A stretch of 64,000 nucleotides of DNA. It comes from Hyphomonas sp. (GTDB lineage: Bacteria; Pseudomonadota; Alphaproteobacteria; Caulobacterales; Hyphomonadaceae). The stretch lies in NCBI RefSeq assembly GCF_018402285.1, contig NZ_JAGYJH010000006.1:558847-622846 (forward strand). The letters are read 5' to 3'. Shown here one piece after another: positions 1-7,479 of this stretch. A program made the position numbers and the translations under genes. Under the pieces are notes generated by a model. That model was not told the DNA's origin, ran no database searches, and was given only the letters and a program-made list of their open reading frames with translations. Each line of letters starts with the position of its first letter. Position 1 is the stretch's first letter.

Positions 1-915
1 TTTGAGATCAACGCCATTGTAAGGAAGCAGCGGCGCCACCGAGAGCAGCCTGGTGCCCCGCTCGGGGATCATCACGCCGATCCGCTGGTCGGAGACAGAA
101 TATTCCGCCTTCACAACGCTGGCGATCTGCCGGGCCTGGTCGCCCGCGCCGCTATCAGCCGGATAGAACGCGCTCGACGCCATGCGCCAGCCATTCCTGG
201 CCGCTTCGGCCCGCATCGCCGCTTCCACCTGCCGGCCATAGGTGCTGTCGGGGCCGAGATAGACAAAGGTCCGGGTCCCGCGGCTGGCGGCATAGCCCAT
301 CACGCGGACAACCTCTTCCTCCGGCATGATCGAGGCGAGATAGGCGCCGCCACCGGCTGCATTGGGGTCGTTGGAGAAGGCCACCACAGGGACTGACTTG
401 CGGTTTCCGGCCTGTTTCACCCCGTTCACATTGGCCGAGAAGAGCGGGCCCAGAATAATGTCGGCCCCTTCCTTTATGGCTTCGTCGGCGCGCGCTTCCG
501 CCGTCGAGGCGCGTCCGGCCGTATCCATTGGCATCATCAGGAAATCGGTGCCCGCCAGTTCAAACAGCGCCAGCTCGATCCCGGCCAGCATGCTCTCGGC
601 TTCGGCGCGCACATTGGCGCTCGGATGGGTAAAGGGCAGCAGCACAGCCGCGCGCTTCACATCCTTGCCGCGCATGAATTCCGGCGTCAGGCCCCCGTCA
701 TCCCGGGCAAAAGGCTCCAGTTCGCCTTCCGTGATCACGTCTCCGGGCGAGGCGCGCAGGGGCTCTCCTGTCACCGGATCGACCCTCGGCTGGCCCGTCC
801 CGATGGAGACCGGCGGGCGCGCCGGCGCCGAGGCGCAGGCTGTCGCCAGCAGCAGCGACGCCAGCACAAGGCTTGGCGCCTGCAGTTTCCTGAGTAAGGG
901 TGGCAACAATGTCAT
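1..915 (-). CDS. Penicillin-binding protein activator, LpoA/YraM-like lipoprotein (3' end beyond window)
   Basis: The reading frame is open from an ATG at 913-915 to the window edge, giving 305 codons with no stop. The N-terminus has a hydrophobic stretch ending in a lipobox (LATAC, Cys27), so an outer-membrane or periplasmic lipoprotein is expected. The rest resembles the periplasmic leucine/isoleucine/valine-binding fold used by LpoA-type activators of peptidoglycan synthases, with segments such as AVLLPF, LAGIELALFELAG and GADIILGPLFSANV typical of the first lobe. It is divergent from rsmI, the usual alphaproteobacterial neighbourhood of this family. The C-terminal lobe is outside the window. 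Alternative: a generic ABC-type branched-chain amino acid binding protein, less likely because of the lipobox and context. Confidence 0.8.
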   Translation of the reverse strand, partial: MTLLPPLLRKLQAPSLVLASLLLATACASAPARPPVSIGTGQPRVDPVTGEPLRASPGDVITEGELEPFARDDGGLTPEFMRGKDVKRAAVLLPFTHPSANVRAEAESMLAGIELALFELAGTDFLMMPMDTAGRASTAEARADEAIKEGADIILGPLFSANVNGVKQAGNRKSVPVVAFSNDPNAAGGGAYLASIMPEEEVVRVMGYAASRGTRTFVYLGPDSTYGRQVEAAMRAEAARNGWRMASSAFYPADSGAGDQARQIASVVKAEYSVSDQRIGVMIPERGTRLLSVAPLLPYNGVDLK

Positions 916-962
916 CTTCCGATCCTTCCGACGCCAGTTCGATTCCAGCCGAGGGCAACTCT

Positions 963-1838
963 ATGAGCGCCGCCGGTGCCGGGCAACAGCCCGTTGCCGT
1001 TTCACCGGGCCTCTATGTTGTTTCCACCCCGATCGGCAACCTCCGGGACATCACCCTTCGCGCGCTCGACATCCTGTCCGCCGCGGATGAGGTTCTGGCC
1101 GAAGACACCCGCGTGGCGGCAAAACTAATGTCCGCCTACGGGATTAAAGCCCGTCTCAGCCCCTACCATGACCATAATGGGGCCGAACGGAGACCACAGA
1201 TCCTCTCCCGCCTCGCCGCAGGCGGCCGCATTGCCCTGATTTCCGATGCCGGCACGCCGCTGGTGTCCGATCCTGGCTGGAAGCTGGTGCACGACGCGCT
1301 GGAAGCAGGCCACAAGGTGCATCCCGTGCCGGGCGCCTCGGCGCTTCTGGCGGGGCTCGTCGCCTCCGGCCTGCCCAGTGACCGGTTCCTGTTTGCCGGC
1401 TTTCTGCCGCCCAAACCCGGCGCACGCAAAGCCGCGCTCGAAACATTGAAACACGTTCCTGCCACGCTCGTCTTCTATGAAAGCGGCCCGCGCCTGGCCG
1501 ACAGCCTTGCCGATCTGGCTGCCGTTCTGGGGGGCAGGCGCCCGGCCGCCGTCGCCCGCGAGCTGACCAAGATGTTCGAGGAAACAAGACGCGGCACGCT
1601 GGCGGGCCTTGCCGCGCATTACGAAACCGCCGGCCCGCCCCGCGGCGAAATCGTTCTCCTCGCCGGCCCGCCGGAAGAAAAGTCCGCAACAGCCGAGGAT
1701 CTCGACACGGCCTTGCGCGACGCGCTCCTCACGCTCCCCACAAAAGACGCCGCCGCCAGCGTTGCCGAAGCCCTCGGCCTGCCGCGCCGGGAAGTCTACC
1801 AGCGCGCCCTCCGGCTCAAATCCGGTGATGCCGGCTAA
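963..1838 (+). CDS. rsmI: 16S rRNA (cytidine(1402)-2'-O)-methyltransferase RsmI
   Basis: Tetrapyrrole-methylase fold protein that methylates the 2'-O of C1402 in 16S rRNA with SAM in the cytoplasm. Visible signatures are [11 protein letters not shown] at the N-terminus, AEDTR, the [12 protein letters not shown] loop, [17 protein letters not shown] and FYESGPRL, in the family order. The start is uncertain: ATG 963 (GAGG eight bases upstream) gives 291 residues and leaves a divergent gap to the lipoprotein gene, while ATG 909 would add 18 residues and overlap that gene's start. The stop overlaps the start of the yraN homologue, so the two are probably translationally coupled. Confidence 0.93.
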   Translation: MSAAGAGQQPVAVSPGLYVVSTPIGNLRDITLRALDILSAADEVLAEDTRVAAKLMSAYGIKARLSPYHDHNGAERRPQILSRLAAGGRIALISDAGTPLVSDPGWKLVHDALEAGHKVHPVPGASALLAGLVASGLPSDRFLFAGFLPPKPGARKAALETLKHVPATLVFYESGPRLADSLADLAAVLGGRRPAAVARELTKMFEETRRGTLAGLAAHYETAGPPRGEIVLLAGPPEEKSATAEDLDTALRDALLTLPTKDAAASVAEALGLPRREVYQRALRLKSGDAG

Positions 1839-2187
1839 GCGAGAGATCGCCGGGGCGCGCGGGCGCGCTGCCGCGCGCCGCGCCGCCCTCTGGCTGCGGC
1901 TCAAGGGCTATTCCATCCTCGCCATGGGCGTGAAACTTCCGGTGGGGGAGATTGACCTGATCGCCCGCAAGGGCCGCCTCATTGCCTTTGTCGAGGTGAA
2001 GGCCCGCGCCGGCCTGGACGACGCCCTCAGCGCCGCCTCCTGGCAGCGCATGTCCCCGGCCGCCGAGGCCTGGTTGGGTCAGCGCCCGAAATTTGCCGGT
2101 TATGGGCGGCGTTACGACCTCATCACCCTGGCGCCCGGCCAGCTGCCGCGTCACCTGAAAGATGCCTGGCGGCCAGGCCTTGCCTGA
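1828..2187 (+). CDS. YraN family protein (UPF0102), putative endonuclease-like
   Basis: A 119-residue protein whose ATG lies 11 bases before the end of rsmI, so the two are overlapping and co-transcribed. It shows the UPF0102 core: [19 protein letters not shown] followed by [21 protein letters not shown], which is the restriction-endonuclease-like E-D-ExK arrangement (GEID, then VEVK). The frame also runs upstream inside rsmI, but similarity begins only at this start. The cellular role of the family is not established; a Holliday-junction or nuclease role has been proposed from the fold. The rsmI-yraN order is common in proteobacteria. Confidence 0.9.
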   Translation: MPAKREIAGARGRAAARRAALWLRLKGYSILAMGVKLPVGEIDLIARKGRLIAFVEVKARAGLDDALSAASWQRMSPAAEAWLGQRPKFAGYGRRYDLITLAPGQLPRHLKDAWRPGLA

Positions 2188-2193
2188 GGGCCG

Positions 2194-2292
2194 GTAAACT
2201 GGCTCATCCGGTCCCGGATTATCCCTGACCCGAACCAGGGACCTTCAGGCCGGTCTGGTATTTCGTCCCGGCCGGCCGGCCGTCCAGTTTAC
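2194..2292. repeat. Nested inverted repeat between yraN and the S8 protease gene
   Basis: Outer arms GTAAACTGG (2194-2202) and CCAGTTTAC (2284-2292) are perfect inverted copies about 80 bases apart. Inside them, GGTCCC (2210-2215) pairs with GGGACC (2236-2241). A further TCCCTG/CAGGGA pair lies within that. It could act as a transcriptional stop for yraN or be a remnant of a small inverted-repeat element; no T-run follows it. Confidence 0.4.
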
Positions 2293-2391
2293 AGGTGAAG
2301 GGGAGGTCAGTCTGTGATAGGGTCCCCTGGCTGCAAACAGGCAGGAAAGCGCCGGTGCAGCCCGTACATTCAGGATCGGTGGGAGGAAAAC

Positions 2392-4431
2392 ATGAAATTC
2401 AGAGCAGCTGCAACGACGCGCGCATTTCTGTGTGCGTCCTTGCTTGGCATGAGCGCAGCCATAGGCGCCAGCAGCCAGGGCAAGGTTGAGGAAACACCGG
2501 AGAAACAGGTACAGCAGACCCCTGCGGGCAAGGTACCAGAACTCCGGAAGATGACCCCCTCTGTGCCCGTGCAAGGCCCGGCGCCGCGTCTGCAGACCGC
2601 GCCTGGCCCGGTGGTTCCCGGACCCATCACACCGATTCCCGTGCCCGCTCCATTGCCTCAGGCCGTACAGCTTCAGGGGCTCGATCAGCTTCAGCTGAAA
2701 CTTCAGCAGACGGATTTACCCGTCCGTGTGATCGTTCAGTATAATCAGGCGGCTGTCGATCAGGGCGAATCCCGCACAACAGCGGCAAGCGTCACGGCGC
2801 TCAAATCCGACAAGCTCCAGGCGGCAAATAATCAGACCCTGACATTTGTCCAGGCGCGCGGCATCGGTTCATTTCGCCCGATCCCGAACCTGCCTCTTGC
2901 CACAATGGAGGTGACCCGCAATCAGCTTGGCGTCCTTCAGGAGAGCGGCCAGTTTGCCCTGGTCGTCGAAGACAAGCTCTCGGCGCCCATGCTGGCCTCG
3001 TCCGGCACGGTGATCGGCGTGGCTGACGCCCATGCGCTCGAGGCCCGCGGCGCCGGCACGACCATCGCTATCCTTGATACGGGCGTGGACCGCACGCACC
3101 CCTTCTTCGGCGGCCGTGTGGTTGAGGGGGCCTGTTACTCCTCAAATGTCGCATCGCAGGGGGCCACATCCCTTTGTCCGGGCGGGGCAACGAGTGCAAC
3201 CACACTCGTATCGGGCGGCGCCTGCACCGGTTCGACATCCTGCGATCACGGCACACATGTGGCGGGCATCGCTGCCGGCGACGGAGGCGCGTTTGACGGC
3301 GTTGCTCCGCGGGCCGACATCATGTCGGTACAGGTCTTTTCGCTGTTTACCGATTCTCCCGGCGGCCCGCAGAATTGCGCCAATGCCGGCCGTGCGTCTC
3401 CGTGCGTCCTGACATATGATTCCGATCAGATCCGCGGTCTCCAGAGGGTTAATGCAAGGCGGGCAGCGCGCAATATCGTTGCCGCCAATATGAGCCTTGG
3501 CGGCGGCAACAACACCGGCACCTGCAACGGCGATGTCCGCAAGCCGGTGATCGACCAGCTCTGGGCGGCAGGCGTTGCGACCGTGATCGCCTCGGGCAAT
3601 AACAGCCGGGTCAATGCGGTCAGCGCGCCTGGCTGTATCTCGACAGCTGTCACAGTTGGATCGACGACAGATGGCGATGCGGTCTCGGGTTTCTCCAACA
3701 TGTCCAATACGGTCGACCTGCTGGCGCCGGGCTCGAGCATAAATTCATCCGTACCCGGTGGTGGCTTCCAGTCGAAGAACGGCACCAGCATGGCCGCCCC
3801 CCAGGTGGCCGGCGCGATTGCGGCGCTTGTCTCCCTCTCGCCTGACACCTCCATATCCGACATCGTCAACACGCTGCGCACGACAGGTGTGAATGTGACC
3901 GATGGCCGGACGGGCGGCACAGTTACCCGCCGGCGGATCAATCTGGCTGCCGCCGCCGAGCAACTCGCCCCGCGCGACGATTGCATCACCCACAACACCG
4001 CCTCGCTGTCCCTCGTCAACCGCGGCGGCACCGGCGGCTGGACGATCACCGACGGCCGGTCCCTGATGTTTGCTTTCGGCAGCAACAAGGCGGAAGGTGA
4101 AGCGGCGCTCGCGATCATTCGCAAATACGGCTTTGACCGCACCTGCTATGTTGGCCGCCCCAATCCTTCGATGACGTATCTGCTGGCCGGGACCGGTTCT
4201 GCAAACGGCGCGCATGGTTTAGAAGACTGTATCTCCTTCAGCCGGAGCGATCTCTCCGTCGAACGGGTGGGCAGCCAGTGGCGGCTCACTGACGGGCGTT
4301 CATCAATGAAGATGTTCCCGAACAATTCTGAAGCCCAGCAGGCCCTTGATGCCATCAATCGCCACCGCTTCAACCGGCAATGCTATGTCGGCCGGCCGGG
4401 GCCGTCATTCACCTACTGGCTTGCACAATAA
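2392..4431 (+). CDS. Secreted S8 family (subtilisin-like) serine peptidase with two C-terminal Cys-paired repeats
   Basis: A 679-residue protein. The ATG at 2392 is preceded by GGGAGGAAAAC, a strong ribosome site, so it is preferred over an in-frame start 26 codons upstream. A signal peptide covers about residues 1-27, followed by a Pro/Gln-rich stretch and a propeptide-like region (VRVIVQYNQ). The catalytic triad is visible: Asp229 in ILDTGVD, His286 in DHGTHVAG and Ser466 in GTSMAAP. After the protease domain come two about 70-residue repeats, from about 529 and 611, each with a conserved TDGRS motif and a Cys pair (531/585 and 613/664) ending in CYVGRP. They may be binding modules held by disulfides. 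A strong hairpin and an inhibitor-like gene follow directly. Confidence 0.9.
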   Translation: MKFRAAATTRAFLCASLLGMSAAIGASSQGKVEETPEKQVQQTPAGKVPELRKMTPSVPVQGPAPRLQTAPGPVVPGPITPIPVPAPLPQAVQLQGLDQLQLKLQQTDLPVRVIVQYNQAAVDQGESRTTAASVTALKSDKLQAANNQTLTFVQARGIGSFRPIPNLPLATMEVTRNQLGVLQESGQFALVVEDKLSAPMLASSGTVIGVADAHALEARGAGTTIAILDTGVDRTHPFFGGRVVEGACYSSNVASQGATSLCPGGATSATTLVSGGACTGSTSCDHGTHVAGIAAGDGGAFDGVAPRADIMSVQVFSLFTDSPGGPQNCANAGRASPCVLTYDSDQIRGLQRVNARRAARNIVAANMSLGGGNNTGTCNGDVRKPVIDQLWAAGVATVIASGNNSRVNAVSAPGCISTAVTVGSTTDGDAVSGFSNMSNTVDLLAPGSSINSSVPGGGFQSKNGTSMAAPQVAGAIAALVSLSPDTSISDIVNTLRTTGVNVTDGRTGGTVTRRRINLAAAAEQLAPRDDCITHNTASLSLVNRGGTGGWTITDGRSLMFAFGSNKAEGEAALAIIRKYGFDRTCYVGRPNPSMTYLLAGTGSANGAHGLEDCISFSRSDLSVERVGSQWRLTDGRSSMKMFPNNSEAQQALDAINRHRFNRQCYVGRPGPSFTYWLAQ

Positions 4432-4446
4432 GTCCTGCAAACGCAG

Positions 4447-4471
4447 CCGGCCCGGCGTGTCGCCGGGCCGG
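4447..4471 (+). terminator. Strong hairpin between the S8 protease and the inhibitor-like gene
   Basis: CCGGCCCGGCG (4447-4457) pairs perfectly with 4461-4471 around a TGT loop, an 11-bp GC-only stem 15 bases after the protease stop. It is followed by TCTGTCTG rather than a clean T-run. It may terminate or attenuate protease transcription before the downstream small gene, or stabilise the 3' end of the message. Confidence 0.55.
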
Positions 4472-4494
4472 TCTGTCTGCCAAGGGAGACTTTC

Positions 4495-4815
4495 ATGCTG
4501 AAATATTTCGCTATTCTCGCGGCCAGCGCCGCCGCTGCCTGTTCCCAGCCGGGAAGTGCCGGAAGTCCGGGTGAAAAGGAAGCGCCAATGGACCGCTATG
4601 TCATCACCGTCTCCCATGAAGAGGGACAGGCGGCCTCACAGGCGGATATGGACAAGGTTGTTGCCGCCCTGCAGCAACACGAGGCGCACTCCGTTGAAGT
4701 TCTTGAAGGCTTGCCGACAATCATCGTCACAGCGGCGCCGGACGCCATTGAGGCTGCCCGGCAAACAGGGCTTGTAGAGGCCGTTCAGTCCGACAGTCTC
4801 AGCGCTCCGCAATAA
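4495..4815 (+). CDS. Small lipoprotein resembling peptidase inhibitor I9 / subtilisin propeptide
   Basis: A 106-residue protein with a lipoprotein signal (AASAAAAC, Cys16), a short linker, then about 75 residues of the I9 pattern: YVITVSHE at the first strand, a helix with MDKVVAALQQH, a middle strand around VEVLEGLPTIIV, and a closing VEAVQSDS segment. In subtilisins this fold serves as an N-terminal intramolecular chaperone and inhibitor. Here it stands alone, lipidated, 63 bases downstream of an S8 protease gene on the same strand. It is therefore likely to inhibit or assist folding of that protease in the periplasm; this is inference from fold pattern and context. Confidence 0.7.
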   Translation: MLKYFAILAASAAAACSQPGSAGSPGEKEAPMDRYVITVSHEEGQAASQADMDKVVAALQQHEAHSVEVLEGLPTIIVTAAPDAIEAARQTGLVEAVQSDSLSAPQ

Positions 4816-4816
4816 C

Positions 4817-5257
4817 CTATTGGGCTTCTGGCGCCTCCTGAATGCTCACCAGATAGGCCAGCAGCACATCCATCCCGAGATCCCCGAACACGAAGTCCGG
4901 CATGGTCTCATGGCCCACATGAATGCCCGCCCGGAAGTCTTCGGCAAGGTTTTCAGGGGAGTAGAGCGACAGGACATAGCGCAGCGGCGGGGCGTCTGCC
5001 CGCAGGCTGGCATCCTGGCCCATGCCGTGACAGATGGCGCAATGGGTCTGGGCAATCGCCTCGCCATCGGCAATCGAGGCCTCATCCATCGGAATGCCCA
5101 GCGCCTGGGCGTCAAACAGGGGCGGGGCAGGGGCATCCGGGGCGGGCAGCGTCTCTGTGCCGGCCGGCACATCTGGCGGCCCGGGCGGTTTCTGTTCGCA
5201 GGCAGCCATCACCAGCAGGCTGGCGGCAGCAAGGAGAAAGGGCAGGGTGGTTCGCAT
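4817..5257 (-). CDS. Cytochrome c family lipoprotein
   Basis: A 146-residue protein read from the ATG at 5255-5257, chosen because it places a lipoprotein signal peptide (LLVMAAC) at the N-terminus. The longer frame to 5332 has no signal before that point. After a Pro-rich linker there is one haem-binding CAICHGMG motif (CxxCH) and a downstream METMPDF-like region (ETMPDF) that can provide the axial Met. The C-terminal helix resembles that of small class I cytochromes c. It is convergent with the inhibitor-like gene, one base apart. A role in periplasmic electron transfer is expected, but the partner is unknown. Confidence 0.85.
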   Translation of the reverse strand: MRTTLPFLLAAASLLVMAACEQKPPGPPDVPAGTETLPAPDAPAPPLFDAQALGIPMDEASIADGEAIAQTHCAICHGMGQDASLRADAPPLRYVLSLYSPENLAEDFRAGIHVGHETMPDFVFGDLGMDVLLAYLVSIQEAPEAQ

Positions 5258-5270
5258 CGCTTTTTTCCCC

Positions 5271-5300
5271 GGACTAGAGACTGGCGGACTAGAGACTGGC
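5271..5300. repeat. Two tandem 15-bp copies upstream of the cytochrome c gene
   Basis: The unit GGACTAGAGACTGGC occurs twice without a gap, at 5271-5285 and 5286-5300, in the leader of the cytochrome gene. It could be a slippage product or part of its promoter region; no regulator site is recognised. Confidence 0.6.
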
Positions 5301-5468
5301 GGGCCGGAACGGGCGCCAGGGTTCAGCATCACCCTTCAACAAGGCGGGCGCAAGGCAAACCCGTACTTTTCCCTAGTACCGGCAGGTGCCTTCACCCTGC
5401 CGTAATCTTCTATCAGTTAGGCTGCGGGTTTCAGGCGTATTTCAGCATTCAGGCCGGGCCATCCACAT

Positions 5469-7478
5469 ATGACCGACAGCCACCGACCGCCCCGCAAGCC
5501 AAGGGTCATCCGCGTTCCCCCAGCGGCGCTTTCCGCGCGGCGCCTCAGCCCGTTGCGCCTGCTTGTGATCGCCATCGGCGTTCTCATCCTCTGCGGCGGC
5601 GGCTGGGCGCTGTGGAAATGGCAAAGCCTGCACAGCGGCATGCCCAAACTGCCCGAAGTGGCCGATCTCTGGCAGGCCCAGCGCGAGCCTTCCATCGAGT
5701 TCATCGATAGCAAAGGCAACACGCTCGCCGTCCGCGGCCCCCGCTATGGCCGTGCCATCACGGTGGCAGAGCTTCCCAAACACGTCTCCCAGGCCTTCAT
5801 CGCTGCCGAGGACAAGCGCTTCTACGAACATGACGGCGCCGATGAGGCCGCCATCGCCCGCGCGGCCCTCTCCAACGCGGCCGCCGGCGAAACCGTCTCG
5901 GGCGCCTCCACCATCACCCAGCAGCTGGTGAAGAACCTTGTCCTCAGCCCGCGCCAGACGATGGAGCGCAAGGCGCAGGAAATCACGCTCGCCCGCCAGC
6001 TCGAAAAGCGGATGACGAAGGACGAGATCCTCTCCCTCTATCTCAACCGCATCTATTTCGGCGCCGGCCTCTATGGCATCGACGCGGCCTCCCGGCATTA
6101 TTTCGGCAAGGCCCCGGCGGAGCTCAAGATCCATGAGGCCGCTCTCCTCGCCGCCCTCCCCAAGGCCCCGTCCAAGCTAAATCTCCGGGACAATCTCGAC
6201 GGCGCCAAATCCCGGCAGCTTTACGTGCTGAAGGAAATGGAGAGCGAGCGCTTCATCTCCAGACAGGAAGCCGCCGCCGCCCGCGAGGCGGCAATCACCA
6301 TACTTCCCGCGCCGCGCTACGATCCCCAGCTTGGATATGTGCTGGACGCTGCCGCCGAACGCCTTGCCGCGATGCTGCCCCGCGTGCCGGGTGACGCCGT
6401 CGTCCAGCTGACGATCGATCCGGAAATCCAGCAGAAAACGCAAAGCCTGCTCGCCGCGCGCCTCGCCAGGGACGGCAAGGCGTCCTCCGCCAGCCAGGTC
6501 TCCGCCCTGATCCTTGACCGCACCGGCCGCGTTGTCGCCCTGACCGGGGGCGTCGATTACGCGCTCTCCCCCTTCAACCGGGCCACCCAGTCCAGACGCC
6601 AGCCCGGTTCCAGCTTCAAGCCCTTTGTCTTCGCCCTCGCGCTGGAAGACGGCTACTCACCCTATGACGTCTTCAATGACCGCCCGATCACCATCGGCAA
6701 ATGGCAACCGGTGAACTATAGCGGCGAATATCACGGCCCGATGACGCTCTCTGAAGCGCTCACCCGCTCCACCAACACCGTCGCCGCAGAGCTCGGTAAC
6801 GAAACCAGTCCCGAGCGTGTCGCCGCCCTTGCCAAACGGTTCGGCATCGCCAGCGAGCTCAAGCCCTTTCCCTCGATTGCCCTTGGCAGCCAGGAAGTCT
6901 CCCTCTGGGAACTCGTGCGCGCTTACGGCGTGTTCCAGTCAGGGGGCTACCGCACCGAGCCCTTCCTCATCGAGCGCGTCACGGACTCGCGCGGACAGGT
7001 CTATTACGAACACCCCGCCTCCGGGCGTGAACGTGTCTACGCCGAAGACCTTGCCGCCGAAATGAACGCCATGATGATGCGCTCGGTCAGCGCGCCCATC
7101 GGCACCGGCGGGCGCGCCCGCATCAATGGCTGGACCGTCGCCGGCAAGACCGGCACCAGCCAGGAGTCGCGCGACGCCTGGTTCATCGGCTTCACGGCGG
7201 CCTATCTCGGCGGGGTCTGGGTCGGCAATGATGATGATACGCCCATGAAGCGCGTCACCGGCGGCGCCCTTCCGGCCGAGCTCTGGTCAGGCATCATGGA
7301 AATCGCCCATGAGGGCAGGAAACCTGAAGCCCTCATCGGGGCAAACCGCGCCGTCATCCTTGATCCGGCTGCCGAAGAGCGCATCACCTTTTATCGCGGC
7401 ATGGCCCAGGCCTTCTCCGCTGCATCCGGTTCCTCCCGCACCGCCAGCCGCGGCGGCCCGGTCCAGCAGGCCGAATAG
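5469..7478 (+). CDS. Class A penicillin-binding protein (GT51 transglycosylase / transpeptidase)
   Basis: A 669-residue bifunctional peptidoglycan synthase. A cytoplasmic basic N-terminus leads to one transmembrane helix at about residues 32-48. The GT51 domain follows, with catalytic Glu114 in AEDKRFYEHDG, then GASTITQQLVKN and the LYLNRIYFG motif. The transpeptidase domain carries the nucleophile Ser381 in SSFK, the STN triad at 434-436 and KTGTS from Lys560. It is shorter than PBP1A of enterics and lacks the large ODD domain, which is in keeping with PBP1-like paralogues in alphaproteobacteria. It is divergent from the cytochrome gene and convergent with the EAL-domain gene, one base away. 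Confidence 0.93.
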   Translation: MTDSHRPPRKPRVIRVPPAALSARRLSPLRLLVIAIGVLILCGGGWALWKWQSLHSGMPKLPEVADLWQAQREPSIEFIDSKGNTLAVRGPRYGRAITVAELPKHVSQAFIAAEDKRFYEHDGADEAAIARAALSNAAAGETVSGASTITQQLVKNLVLSPRQTMERKAQEITLARQLEKRMTKDEILSLYLNRIYFGAGLYGIDAASRHYFGKAPAELKIHEAALLAALPKAPSKLNLRDNLDGAKSRQLYVLKEMESERFISRQEAAAAREAAITILPAPRYDPQLGYVLDAAAERLAAMLPRVPGDAVVQLTIDPEIQQKTQSLLAARLARDGKASSASQVSALILDRTGRVVALTGGVDYALSPFNRATQSRRQPGSSFKPFVFALALEDGYSPYDVFNDRPITIGKWQPVNYSGEYHGPMTLSEALTRSTNTVAAELGNETSPERVAALAKRFGIASELKPFPSIALGSQEVSLWELVRAYGVFQSGGYRTEPFLIERVTDSRGQVYYEHPASGRERVYAEDLAAEMNAMMMRSVSAPIGTGGRARINGWTVAGKTGTSQESRDAWFIGFTAAYLGGVWVGNDDDTPMKRVTGGALPAELWSGIMEIAHEGRKPEALIGANRAVILDPAAEERITFYRGMAQAFSAASGSSRTASRGGPVQQAE

Positions 7479-7479
7479 C

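Noticed and set aside
4380-4574. Short frame spanning the protease end and the hairpin
   Set aside because: Overlaps both real genes in another frame and lacks a start site.
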